Positions 52,192 to 61,177 of a stretch of DNA of 64,000 nt are shown piece after piece. The stretch is from Novosphingobium resinovorum. Its GTDB lineage: Bacteria > Pseudomonadota > Alphaproteobacteria > Sphingomonadales > Sphingomonadaceae. Numbering within the stretch: the stretch's first letter is position 1; every line of letters begins with the position of its first letter. Where the stretch lies: contig NZ_CP017075.1 of NCBI RefSeq assembly GCF_001742225.1, forward strand, positions 124,001 to 188,000, read 5' to 3'. A program made the position numbers and the translations under genes. Below the pieces are notes generated by a model. That model was given only the letters and a program-made list of their open reading frames with translations, was not told the origin of the DNA and did not search any database.

Positions 52192-53618
52192 CTGACAAGA
52201 TCGGCCTTCCTGCGCTCGAGGCGCAGCTTGCCCGCGAGCTGGAGTTGATCGGCTTCGCTCGCCCCGAATGGGTGCGTAGGCGCGCGGTCGAGGGCGCGCC
52301 GGTGCTCGATGTCGCGGTGATCGGTGGGGGGCAGTGCGGCCTCTCCGCCGCATTGGGCCTGAGGCGCGAAGGCGTGACCAACGTGCGCGTCTTCGACGAA
52401 AACGAAGCCGGGTTCGAAGGGCCCTGGGAAACGTATGCGCGCATGGTCACGCTGCGCACGCCCAAGCATCTGAACCCGATCGATTTCGGCGTGCCCTCGC
52501 TGACCTACCGCGCATGGTGGGAAGCGCAGCACGGCGCGGCGGGCTGGCAGGCGGTCGACAAGATCGCGCGCGGCGACTGGATGGAGTATCTGCGCTGGTA
52601 TCGCCGCGTGCTCGACCTGCCGGTGGAGAACGGCGCGAAGCTCCAGCGGATCGAGCCGGTCACGGCGCATGGCGTGCATTGCCTGCACTTCTCTGACGGC
52701 AGCGTGGCGCTGGCGCGCAAGGTGGTGCTGGCCACCGGCATCCAGGGCGGCGGCGAATGGCACACCCCGGCGATGGTGCGCGACAACCTGCCCCGGCACT
52801 TGTGGGCGCACACCAGCGAGCCGATCGACTTCGCGGCACTGCACGGCAAACGCATCGGCGTGCTGGGCGGCGGCGCCTCGGCCTTCGACAACGCCAACTT
52901 CGCCCTGACGCAGGGCGTGGCGGCGGCGGAAGTGTTCATGCGCCGCAAGGAACTGCCCCGCATCAACCCGATCCGCTTCATGGAGCGCGTCGGCTTCACC
53001 GCTCGCTACCCGGCGCTGGACGATCAGACCAAATACGCGGCAATGGACGCTTTCCTCGGTCACAACCAGCCGCCGACGAACGACACCTTCGAGCGTGCGG
53101 CGGCATGGCCCGGCTTTGCCCTGCACCTCGGCGCGCCTTGGCTGGACGTGAAGGAACATGACGGGTTGGTGCGCGTCACGACGCCGCACGGGCATCACGA
53201 CTTCGACTTCGTCGTCGTCTCCACCGGCCTCCTCAGCGATCCCGGCCTGCGTCCAGAACTGGCGGACGTGGCCGACCTCATCGCCCGCTGGTCCGATCGC
53301 GTGACGCCTCCGGGCAAGCCCAATGCGCTCATCGATGCTCACCCCTATCTCGGCACCGCTTTCGAATTCCTGCCGCGCGATGGAGTGGACGGCGCGCCGC
53401 TGCACGGATTGTTCGCGTTCAACTATTCGGCGCTGGTGAGCCTGGGGCTCTCCGCCTCGGCACTGTCGGGCCTGCACAATGCGCTGCCCCGGCTGGTCAA
53501 GGGCGTGGCCGACCAACTCTTCCTCGACGACCGGGAGGCTCTGGTGGCCGACTTTCTCGACTATGACGAGCACGAATTCCTCGGCCAGTGGCCGCGTGAG
53601 GAGGAGACGGTCGCATGA
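52188..53618 (+). CDS. FMO-like flavoprotein; candidate urate-oxidising enzyme
   Basis: The 476-residue protein has two dinucleotide-binding motifs: AVIGGGQCGLSAAL (FAD, about residue 44) and VLGGGASAFDNAN (NAD(P)H, about residue 225), with LATGIQGGGEWHTP between them. This layout is that of flavin-containing and Baeyer-Villiger-type monooxygenases, not the PHBH-like HpxO urate hydroxylase. It is translationally coupled to uraD before it and uraH after it, the two steps that follow urate oxidation. No UOX, HpxO or PuuD gene is in the window. I infer urate hydroxylation to 5-hydroxyisourate; other purine or amine oxidation remains possible. Confidence 0.75.
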   Translation: MTDKIGLPALEAQLARELELIGFARPEWVRRRAVEGAPVLDVAVIGGGQCGLSAALGLRREGVTNVRVFDENEAGFEGPWETYARMVTLRTPKHLNPIDFGVPSLTYRAWWEAQHGAAGWQAVDKIARGDWMEYLRWYRRVLDLPVENGAKLQRIEPVTAHGVHCLHFSDGSVALARKVVLATGIQGGGEWHTPAMVRDNLPRHLWAHTSEPIDFAALHGKRIGVLGGGASAFDNANFALTQGVAAAEVFMRRKELPRINPIRFMERVGFTARYPALDDQTKYAAMDAFLGHNQPPTNDTFERAAAWPGFALHLGAPWLDVKEHDGLVRVTTPHGHHDFDFVVVSTGLLSDPGLRPELADVADLIARWSDRVTPPGKPNALIDAHPYLGTAFEFLPRDGVDGAPLHGLFAFNYSALVSLGLSASALSGLHNALPRLVKGVADQLFLDDREALVADFLDYDEHEFLGQWPREEETVA

Positions 53619-53947
53619 GCAGTCTGTCCACGCACGTCCTCGATACGACACACGGCGCTCCCGCGACGGGGATTTCCCTGTGTCTCGAAACCGGGTCGGG
53701 CACGATCCTGTTCACCGGCGAGACCAATGCCGACGGCCGCTGCCCGGGTCTCCCGGCGCTGCCGACCGGCACGTATCGCCTGACTTTCGCGGTGGCCGCC
53801 TATTTCCGGGGCAAGGGGATCAAGCTGCCCGAGCCGCCGTTCCTCGACCATGTCTCGATCGATTTCGGCATTGCCGACCCCGATGCGCATTACCACGTAC
53901 CGCTGCTGGTCTCGCCTTTCGGCTACTCCACCTACCGGGGCAGCTGA
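53615..53947 (+). CDS. uraH: 5-hydroxyisourate hydrolase (transthyretin-like)
   Basis: The 110-residue protein begins LSTHVLDTTHGAPATG with the catalytic His and ends in the diagnostic C-terminal YRGS. It hydrolyses 5-hydroxyisourate to OHCU. A further active-site Arg/His set is visible in YHVPLLVSPFGYSTYRGS. It overlaps the flavoprotein gene by four bases and is followed one base later by xdhA. Confidence 0.96.
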   Translation: MSSLSTHVLDTTHGAPATGISLCLETGSGTILFTGETNADGRCPGLPALPTGTYRLTFAVAAYFRGKGIKLPEPPFLDHVSIDFGIADPDAHYHVPLLVSPFGYSTYRGS

Positions 53948-53948
53948 C

Positions 53949-55367
53949 GTGCCGGTGCGCTTCCTTCTTGATGGCGAAGTGGTCGAACTGGACGCGGTCG
54001 ATCCGACCGCGACGGTGCTCGATCACCTGCGCTACACGATGCGACGCACCGGGACCAAGGAAGGCTGCGCCGAGGGTGACTGCGGCGCCTGCACGGTGCT
54101 GGTCGGCGCGCTGGAAGGCGAGGGCGTGGCATGGCGCGCGGTCAATTCCTGCATCCAGTTCCTGCCGATGCTGGACGGCAAGGCGGTTATGACCGTCGAA
54201 AGCCTCAAGAACGATACCGGCACGCTCAATGCCTTGCAGGAGACGATGGCCTGCAACGGGAGTTCGCAGTGCGGCTTCTGCACGCCGGGCTTCGTCATGT
54301 CGCTGCACGGCCGCACCATCGGCGCGCGCGGCTGCGATCTGCCGGTAGAGGAAGTGATCGCGGGCAACTTGTGCCGCTGCACCGGCTATGGTCCGATCAT
54401 CGAGGCGGGGGAAGGTGCCGGATCTTGCGAGCAGGACGATACGAGGGTGATCGCCGCGCTCAAGGCGCTGGAGGGCAGCGCTTCGGGCGAGTGGCGGGGC
54501 CGCCGCTGGTTCGCGCCGCGCACCTGCGATGAACTCGCTGTATTGCTGGCCGAACATCCCGACGCGCGTTTGGTGGCCGGGGCTACCGACGTGGGCCTGT
54601 GGGTAACCAAGGGCCTGCGCGATCTGGGCACCGTGATCTTCCTCGGCGGCATCGCCGAACTCGCGGCGATCGAAGAAAGCGACGATGCGCTGACCCTCGG
54701 TGCGGGCGTGCGTTACGCCGATGCGCATGCGGCGATGGCTCGATTGCACCCGGACCTCGGCGAACTCGTGCGCCGCATCGGGGGGCTTCAGGTACGCAAC
54801 GCGGGGACCATAGGGGGCAATATCGCCAACGGTTCGCCGATCGGCGATGGCCCTCCGGCGCTCATTGCGCTTGGTGCCGAACTTACGCTGCGCAGCATGG
54901 CGGGGCGGCGGACGATGGCGCTGGAGGACTACTTCCTCGCTTACGGCAAGCAGGATCGGCAGCCTGGCGAGTTCGTCGAATCCGTGCGTATCCCGCGCCC
55001 TCCGGCGGATGCGGTGATCCTGATTTCCAAGCTCTCGCGCCGGTTCGACAGCGACATCTCGGCGGTCTGCGGCGCCTTCGCGCTGCGTGTAGAGGACGGC
55101 GTGATCGAAGAGGCGCGCGCCGCGTTCGGCGGCATGGCGGCGACTCCAAAGCGGGCCGGCACGTGCGAGGCCGCGCTGATCGGCCAGCCTTTTGCCGAAG
55201 CCACGTTCACCGCCGCTGCCGAAGCGCTGAAAGCGGACTTCGAACCGCTGACCGACGTGCGCGGCTCTTCCGCCTACCGCGTCGAGGCCGCTGCGAACTT
55301 GCTGCGCCGTCTCTGGCTGCGCTCTCAGGGTGTCGCGACTTCCGTGCTGGAGGCTGTCGATGGCTGA
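53949..55367 (+). CDS. xdhA: xanthine dehydrogenase small subunit (2Fe-2S/FAD)
   Basis: The 472-residue protein has the first [2Fe-2S] site KEGCAEGDCGACTVLVG, the second SQCGFCTPGF...NLCRCTGYG, and an FAD domain with LVAGATDVGLWVTKG and AGTIGGNIANGSPIGD. This fused Fe-S/FAD layout is that of bacterial XdhA. The start is GTG at 53949, directly after the uraH stop. With XdhB it oxidises hypoxanthine to xanthine and xanthine to urate, passing electrons to NAD+. Confidence 0.95.
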   Translation: MPVRFLLDGEVVELDAVDPTATVLDHLRYTMRRTGTKEGCAEGDCGACTVLVGALEGEGVAWRAVNSCIQFLPMLDGKAVMTVESLKNDTGTLNALQETMACNGSSQCGFCTPGFVMSLHGRTIGARGCDLPVEEVIAGNLCRCTGYGPIIEAGEGAGSCEQDDTRVIAALKALEGSASGEWRGRRWFAPRTCDELAVLLAEHPDARLVAGATDVGLWVTKGLRDLGTVIFLGGIAELAAIEESDDALTLGAGVRYADAHAAMARLHPDLGELVRRIGGLQVRNAGTIGGNIANGSPIGDGPPALIALGAELTLRSMAGRRTMALEDYFLAYGKQDRQPGEFVESVRIPRPPADAVILISKLSRRFDSDISAVCGAFALRVEDGVIEEARAAFGGMAATPKRAGTCEAALIGQPFAEATFTAAAEALKADFEPLTDVRGSSAYRVEAAANLLRRLWLRSQGVATSVLEAVDG

Positions 55368-57666
55368 GCGCGATCCCGCCTGGAAGGTGCTGCCCAAGCC
55401 CTCGCACCCGCACGACAGCGCGCGGCTCCATGTCGCGGGCGAGGCGCGCTATGCGGACGATCTGACCGAACCTGCGGACATGCTGCACCTCGCCTTCGGC
55501 CAGTCGAGCGAGGCGCGCGCGCGGATCGTCTCGATGGACTTGTCCGAGGTGCGCGCGTCTCCCGGCGTCGTCGCGGTCTATACTGCCGCCGACATTCCCG
55601 GCGCGAACGACGTCAGCCCGGTCGCTGGCGACGACCGGTTGCTCGCCGATGGGGAAGTCATCACCCACGGACAGGCGGTGTTCCTCGTGGCCGCGACCAG
55701 CCAGCGCGCGGCCCGCATCGCCGCGCGTCTCGGCCGCATCGCGTACGAACCGCTCCCAGCCGCGCTCACGGTCGCCGAGGCGCAGGCTGCCGGATCGCAC
55801 ATCGAGCCCGCGCAGCGCATGGCCCGGGGCGATGCTCCTGCCGCGCTGGACGCCGCGCCTCACCGCCTCTCGGGCCGCTTCGCCATGGGCGGACAGGACC
55901 ATTTCTACCTTGAGGGCCAAGTCTCCGTCGCGACACCGGGCGAGGACGGGCAGGTCCACGTCCTGTGCTCCACCCAGCACCCGAGCGAGGTCCAGCACCT
56001 CGTCGCGCACATGTTGCACGTATCGTCCGCCGACGTGACGGTGGAGGTGCGGCGCATGGGCGGTGCGTTCGGCGGCAAGGAGACGCAGGCCGCGCTGTTC
56101 GCCGCCGCCGCCGCGCTCGTCGCCAGCAAGACCGGTCGCCCCGCCAAGTTCCGCGTCGATCGCGACGACGACATGGTCATGACCGGCAAGCGCCATCCCT
56201 TCGATGTCGCCTACGAGGTCGGCTTCGACGACGCGGGCCGCTTGCTGGGGCTGTCGCTGCACCTCGCCTCGGCGTGCGGGGCGACGGTGGACTTGTCCCC
56301 GGCGATCAACGACCGCGCGATGTTCCATTCGGACAACTGCTACTTCCTTCCCGACGTCGAGGTCATTTCGGAGCGCCTCAAGACCAACACCGTCTCGGCA
56401 ACCGCCTTCCGCGGCTTCGGTGGGCCGCAGGGCATGCTGGCGATCGAGCGCGTGATCGACGACGTGGCGATGGCGCTGGGCCGCGACCCGCTCGATGTGC
56501 GGGTGCTGAACCTCTACGGTCCGGGGCGCGAGACGACCCCTTACGCGATGACCGTCGCCGACAACGTCGCCCCGCAGATCATCGCCCGGCTGCGAACGAC
56601 TTCGCGCTACGATGAGCGAGCGAAGGCGATCGAGGCTTTCAATGCCGCCAATCCCGTGCTCAAGAAGGGCATCGCGCTGACGCCGGTGAAGTTCGGCATC
56701 AGCTTCACCACGACCCATCTCAATCAGGCCGGCGCGCTGATCCACGTCTATGCCGACGGTTCGATTCAGGTGAACCACGGCGGCACCGAGATGGGGCAGG
56801 GGCTCTACACCAAGGTCGCGCGCGTGGTGGCGGACGTCTTCGCGGTGCCGATGGAGATCATCCGCATCACCGCGACCCGCACCGACAAGGTGCCCAACAC
56901 CTCGGCCACGGCGGCGAGTTCCGGCGCGGACCTCAACGGCATGGCGGCACACAACGCGGCGATGACGATCCGCGACCGGCTGACGGATTTTCTCGCCCGC
57001 ACTTACAGCTTGGAGGAAAGCGAGGTGCACTTCACCCCCGGCGGCGTGATCGTCGGCGCGGAGACGCTGGATTTCGCGCAAGTCGCGCGCAAGGCGCATA
57101 TCGGGCGCGTGTCGCTGTCCTCGACCGGCTACTATGCGACGCCGGGGATCGAATACGACCGCTCGGTCTTCAGGGGGCGTCCGTTCTATTATTTCGCCTA
57201 TGGCGCGGCAGTGAGCGAGGTCGTGATCGATACCCTGACCGGCGAGCATAAGGTGCTGGCCGTCGACATCATCCACGACGTCGGCCGCTCGCTGAACCCG
57301 GTGATCGACAAGGGCCAGATCGAGGGCGGCTTCATCCAGGGGCAGGGCTGGCTGACGACCGAGGAACTCGTGTGGGATGCCAAGGGGCGCTTGCTGACGC
57401 ACAGCCCCGCGACGTACAAGATCCCCACCGCCTCCGACCGGCCCGCGCATTTCACCGTGACCTTGTGGGATGGCGAGAACGTCGAGCCGACCATCAACCG
57501 CTCCAAGGCGGTGGGCGAGCCGCCGTTCATGCTGGCGATCTCGGTTTTCTCGGCGCTGAACCGCGCCGTTGCCGCGACGGTGCCCGGCAAGCGCGCGTTG
57601 CCGCAGCTCGATGCGCCCTGTACGCCTGAGCGTATCCTCAAGGCGATCGCGGCGTTTTCGGCATGA
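55360..57666 (+). CDS. xdhB: xanthine dehydrogenase large subunit (Mo cofactor)
   Basis: The 768-residue molybdopterin subunit shows RRMGGAFGGKETQAALFA, TAFRGFGGPQGM, GGTEMGQGLYTKV and the catalytic Glu in SKAVGEPPFMLAIS, all typical of XdhB. ATG at 55360 overlaps xdhA by eight bases and is served by GGAGG at 55348-55352. It forms the (XdhA-XdhB)2 complex. It is clearly distinct from PaoC (35540), which lacks these purine-type segments. Confidence 0.95.
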   Translation: MAERDPAWKVLPKPSHPHDSARLHVAGEARYADDLTEPADMLHLAFGQSSEARARIVSMDLSEVRASPGVVAVYTAADIPGANDVSPVAGDDRLLADGEVITHGQAVFLVAATSQRAARIAARLGRIAYEPLPAALTVAEAQAAGSHIEPAQRMARGDAPAALDAAPHRLSGRFAMGGQDHFYLEGQVSVATPGEDGQVHVLCSTQHPSEVQHLVAHMLHVSSADVTVEVRRMGGAFGGKETQAALFAAAAALVASKTGRPAKFRVDRDDDMVMTGKRHPFDVAYEVGFDDAGRLLGLSLHLASACGATVDLSPAINDRAMFHSDNCYFLPDVEVISERLKTNTVSATAFRGFGGPQGMLAIERVIDDVAMALGRDPLDVRVLNLYGPGRETTPYAMTVADNVAPQIIARLRTTSRYDERAKAIEAFNAANPVLKKGIALTPVKFGISFTTTHLNQAGALIHVYADGSIQVNHGGTEMGQGLYTKVARVVADVFAVPMEIIRITATRTDKVPNTSATAASSGADLNGMAAHNAAMTIRDRLTDFLARTYSLEESEVHFTPGGVIVGAETLDFAQVARKAHIGRVSLSSTGYYATPGIEYDRSVFRGRPFYYFAYGAAVSEVVIDTLTGEHKVLAVDIIHDVGRSLNPVIDKGQIEGGFIQGQGWLTTEELVWDAKGRLLTHSPATYKIPTASDRPAHFTVTLWDGENVEPTINRSKAVGEPPFMLAISVFSALNRAVAATVPGKRALPQLDAPCTPERILKAIAAFSA

Positions 57667-58586
57667 CGCAGTGGATCGGCTGGCTGCGGCGGCTGGACCG
57701 GACGGTCCCGACCGCGATGGTGTCCGTGCTCGCCAGTGAGGGCTCTGCTCCGCGCGGGGCGGGTACGCGGATGCTCGTTACTGCGCAGGGGCAGGAAGGG
57801 ACTATCGGCGGCGGCCAGCTGGAATACCGCGCGGTCGAGCAGGCGCGCGCGATCCTCGATCATGCGCCGGGTTCGTGGCGGGTGCAGGACTATCCGCTCG
57901 GCCCGCTGTTGGGGCAATGTTGCGGTGGCCGGGTGCGGGTACTGGTAGAACATCTCGACACCGGGGCGCTCGACTGGCTGCATGATGCCGAGCCCGGCCG
58001 GATGCTGGCGACCCGCTTTGCGCAAGATGCATTGGACCGCCGCGTGTTCGAGCGCGAGACCGCGACCCGCCAATCCGCGCGCGGCGATAGGCCCGAGGTC
58101 GGCGCCCGCATCGTCGAGCCGGTCGGCGAGCGGCCGCGCCCGGTCTATCTGTTCGGTGCGGGCCATGTCGGGCAGGCCATCGCTCGTCACATGACCGGGT
58201 TGCCGCTGCAACTCGCGTGGTTCGACACCCGGCCCGAGCAGGCGCATATCGACGGTGTGACGCTGGTGGCCGAGGAAGACATCGCGCACTGCGTCGCCGA
58301 GGCTCCAGCCGACGCGGCCATGCTGATCCTGACGCACGACCATCCGCTGGACTATCACCTGACGCTGGCGGCGCTGGGGCGTGCCGAGTTGGCGGCGTTC
58401 GTCGGCCTCATCGGCTCATCCACCAAGATCTCCCGTTTCCGGTCGCGACTGGCGGCGGACGGCATTTCACCGGAGGCACTGGACCGCCTCACCGCGCCGA
58501 TCGGCGTGCCCGGCGTCTCCGGCAAGGAGCCGGACGTGATCGCCATCGCGGTCTGCGCGCAGCTGCTGCAATTGAGAGGAAAATGA
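57663..58586 (+). CDS. xdhC: XdhC molybdenum cofactor insertion protein
   Basis: The 307-residue chaperone binds and sulfurates the molybdenum cofactor for XdhB. The N-terminal part has the conserved GTIGGGQLEYRAVEQA and LGQCCGGRV (paired Cys), and the C-terminal Rossmann part has VYLFGAGHVGQAIARHM and LTHDHPLDYHL. It overlaps xdhB by four bases. It may also serve PaoC, which has no partner chaperone here. Confidence 0.94.
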   Translation: MTQWIGWLRRLDRTVPTAMVSVLASEGSAPRGAGTRMLVTAQGQEGTIGGGQLEYRAVEQARAILDHAPGSWRVQDYPLGPLLGQCCGGRVRVLVEHLDTGALDWLHDAEPGRMLATRFAQDALDRRVFERETATRQSARGDRPEVGARIVEPVGERPRPVYLFGAGHVGQAIARHMTGLPLQLAWFDTRPEQAHIDGVTLVAEEDIAHCVAEAPADAAMLILTHDHPLDYHLTLAALGRAELAAFVGLIGSSTKISRFRSRLAADGISPEALDRLTAPIGVPGVSGKEPDVIAIAVCAQLLQLRGK

Positions 58587-58597
58587 TGAATATCGAT

Positions 58598-58717
58598 CGT
58601 CGTCCCGGACGTGATCCGGGACCGGTGGTAGTCCTTGAGCGCGAAGCATCGGCAAGGCGCCAGGCCGAAAAGTGGGCTGTTCACGGCCAGCGGTCCCGGA
58701 TCACGTCCGGGACGACG
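58598..58717. repeat. inverted repeat family C, copy 1
   Basis: CGTCGTCCCGGACGTGATCC and its complement GGATCACGTCCGGGACGACG are the arms. The centre shares GACCGGTGG and AAGTGGGCTGTT with the copy at 61004-61117. It lies between xdhC and guaD, and its last base is five bases before the guaD start. Confidence 0.85.
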
Positions 58718-58722
58718 CGGGC

Positions 58723-59991
58723 ATGATCCGCGCTTATCGCGCCGAACTGCTCTCGGTCCCGCATGACGCGCCCGATGCCGTGCGCCATGAACCCGACGGC
58801 CTGCTCGTCGTCGAGGATGGCGTGGTCATCGCGCGCGGCGCTTACCCGGACCTCGCGGACAAGTATCCCGATGTCGAAATGCTGCCCGGCCTCGTCGTGC
58901 CCGGCTTCATCGACGCGCACGTCCATTACCCCCAGACCGACCGCATCGCCTCCTACGGGGAACAGCTTCTCGACTGGCTCGACAAGCACATCTTCCCGGC
59001 GGAAAAGGCGTTCGCGGACAAGGCCCACGCCGATGCCGTGGCGGCGTTCTTCCTCGACGAACTGCTGCGCAACGGAACCACCAGCGCGCTGGTCTATCCC
59101 ACCGTCCACGAACAGTCGGTCGATGCCCTGTTCGAGGCCGCGCTGGAGCGGCGAATGCGCATCGTTTCCGGCAAGGTGCTGATGGACCTCGGCCCCGAAG
59201 GCCTGCAGGATACCGTCGCTTCGGGACGGGCCGAAACCGAGGCGCTGATCCGGCGCTGGCGCGGGCGGGGCAGACTGGGCTACGCGGTGACCCCGCGTTT
59301 CGCGCTCGCCTCCAGCGATGCGCAACTGGCCGACGCAGGCGCGCTTCTGGCCAAGCATCCCGACGTGCTGATGCACACGCACTTGTCGGAGAACGTCCAC
59401 GAAGTCGCCGCCGTCGCCGCGCGGTTCCCGGACAGCGCCGACTACCTCGATGCTTACGACCGCTTCGGACTGGTCACGCCGCGCTCGGTCTTCGCGCACG
59501 GCATCCACTTGTCCGACCGGGCCTGCACGCGCCTGCACGAGAGCGGCGCGGGCGTGGCAGTCTGTCCTTCGTCCAACCTGTTCCTTGGGTCCGGACACTT
59601 CAACTTCGGACAGGCGGACCGGCACGCGCTGCGGCTGGGCCTGGGCACCGACGTCGGGGCGGGCACGTCGTTCTCGATGCTGCGCACCGCCGGGCTCGCC
59701 TACCAGGCCGCGCTGGCCCGCGAGGACCGGCTCGATCCGTTCCGCGCGCTCTATCTCGCCACGGCGGGAAGCGCCTCGCTGCTGCACATCGCCGACCGCG
59801 TGGGGGCGCTGGAAGTGGGGCAGGAAGCCGACTTCGTCGTGCTCGACAGCGCCGCCACGCCGCTGATGGAGCGACGGACAGAAGGCGCGGACCTTGCCAC
59901 GCGGCTCTTCGCACTCCAGATCCTCGGCGACGAGCGCGCCATTTCCCGTACTTACCTGCTGGGCGAATGCGCGTACAAAAGGACACCATGA
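58723..59991 (+). CDS. guaD: guanine deaminase
   Basis: The 422-residue amidohydrolase has PGFIDAHVHYPQTDRIASYGEQLLDWL, the guanine-deaminase signature with zinc ligands. It continues with MHTHLSENVHEV, FAHGIHLSD and LGTDVGAGTS. It converts guanine to xanthine, which feeds XdhABC. ATG at 58723 directly follows the family C repeat. Its stop overlaps the adenine deaminase gene start by four bases. Confidence 0.95.
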   Translation: MIRAYRAELLSVPHDAPDAVRHEPDGLLVVEDGVVIARGAYPDLADKYPDVEMLPGLVVPGFIDAHVHYPQTDRIASYGEQLLDWLDKHIFPAEKAFADKAHADAVAAFFLDELLRNGTTSALVYPTVHEQSVDALFEAALERRMRIVSGKVLMDLGPEGLQDTVASGRAETEALIRRWRGRGRLGYAVTPRFALASSDAQLADAGALLAKHPDVLMHTHLSENVHEVAAVAARFPDSADYLDAYDRFGLVTPRSVFAHGIHLSDRACTRLHESGAGVAVCPSSNLFLGSGHFNFGQADRHALRLGLGTDVGAGTSFSMLRTAGLAYQAALAREDRLDPFRALYLATAGSASLLHIADRVGALEVGQEADFVVLDSAATPLMERRTEGADLATRLFALQILGDERAISRTYLLGECAYKRTP

Positions 59992-60998
59992 CCGATCTTG
60001 CCCAGTTCATCGCCGGCCTTCCCAAGGCCGAATTGCACCTCCACATCGAAGGCAGCCTCGAGCCCGAACTGATGTTCGCGCTGGCGCAGCGCAACAATGT
60101 CGCCATTCCTTACGCCTCGGTGGAGGAGGTGCGCGCCGCCTACGACTTCTCGAACCTGCAGGATTTTCTCGACATCTATTACGCGGGCGCCGACGTGTTG
60201 CGCACCCGCGCGGATTTCCATGACCTCGCGATGGCGTACTTCACGCGCGCTGCGGCGGACGGCGTTGTCCATGCGGAGATCATGTTCGATCCGCAGACCC
60301 ACACCGATCGCGGCATTCCCTTTGCCGAAGTGATCGAGGGCCTGTTGTCGGCAATGGCGGCGGCCGAGGCCGAATTCGGCCTGACGTCGCAGCTTATTCT
60401 CTCGTTCCTGCGCCATTTGCCGGAAGAGGCCGCCTTCGCCACTCTGAAGATGGCCGAGCCCTGGCTGGGCAGGATCACGGCGGTGGGGCTCGACAGTTCG
60501 GAAGTCGGCCACCCGCCCGCCAAGTTCGCCCGCGTCTTCGCGGCGGCGCGCGAAAAGGGCCTGAAGATCACCGCCCATGCCGGGGAGGAAGGCCCGCCCG
60601 CCTACGTCCACGAGGCGCTGGACCTGCTTGGCGTCGACCGCATCGACCACGGCAACCGCGCGCTGGAGGACGAAGCGCTGGTTGCGCGCCTCGCAGCCGA
60701 GGGAATGACGCTGACGGTCTGCCCGCTGTCGAACCTCAAGCTCTGCGTGGTGAAGGACCTTGCCGATCACCCGCTGGACCGGATGCTGGCGGAGGGCTTG
60801 AAGGCTACGGTGAATTCCGACGATCCGGCTTATTTCGGCGGCTACGTGGCGGACAACTACCGGGCCGTCGCCGAGGCGAGGGGGCTTTCGCGCGATGACC
60901 TGGTGACGCTGGCGCGCAACAGCTTCACCGGCTCTTTCCTGCCGCAGGAGATGGTCGCACGGCATGTCGAGCGGCTGGAGGCTTACGCCGCAGGGTAA
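59988..60998 (+). CDS. adenine deaminase (adenosine deaminase superfamily)
   Basis: The 336-residue zinc amidohydrolase begins LPKAELHLHIEGSLEPELMF with the HxH site. Other landmarks are AHAGEEGPPAYVHEALDLL, DRIDHGNRALED and NSDDPAYFGGY. The segments IYYAGADVLRT, GLDSSEVGHPP and TVCPLSNLKLC mark the adenine-deaminase branch (as in Pseudomonas PA0148), not adenosine deaminase proper. It gives hypoxanthine for XdhABC. ATG at 59988 follows AAAAGGA. It is the last gene of the purine cluster. Confidence 0.9.
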   Translation: MTDLAQFIAGLPKAELHLHIEGSLEPELMFALAQRNNVAIPYASVEEVRAAYDFSNLQDFLDIYYAGADVLRTRADFHDLAMAYFTRAAADGVVHAEIMFDPQTHTDRGIPFAEVIEGLLSAMAAAEAEFGLTSQLILSFLRHLPEEAAFATLKMAEPWLGRITAVGLDSSEVGHPPAKFARVFAAAREKGLKITAHAGEEGPPAYVHEALDLLGVDRIDHGNRALEDEALVARLAAEGMTLTVCPLSNLKLCVVKDLADHPLDRMLAEGLKATVNSDDPAYFGGYVADNYRAVAEARGLSRDDLVTLARNSFTGSFLPQEMVARHVERLEAYAAG

Positions 60999-61003
60999 CC
61001 TGC

Positions 61004-61117
61004 CGTCGTCCCGGACTTGATCCGGGACCGGTGGCTGTCTTTAGGTGAGAGCTTGCAGCGCGTGCAGCGAAGTGGGCTGTTGATGGCCAGCGGTCCCGGA
61101 TCAAGTCCGGGACGACG
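61004..61117. repeat. inverted repeat family C, copy 2
   Basis: The arms CGTCGTCCCGGACTTGATCC and GGATCAAGTCCGGGACGACG flank a centre that again includes GACCGGTGG and GAAGTGGGCTGTT. It lies just after the adenine deaminase stop and may mark the operon's 3' end. Confidence 0.87.
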
Positions 61118-61177
61118 AGGATTAAACTTTCGCCACCGGGTTGATCCTCACTCGCCAGCCTGGCCATGCTTCGCGCT

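Noticed and set aside
59988..60998. Adenosine deaminase
   Set aside because: Segments such as GLDSSEVGHPP and TVCPLSNLKLC place it in the adenine deaminase branch, and the pathway works on free bases.
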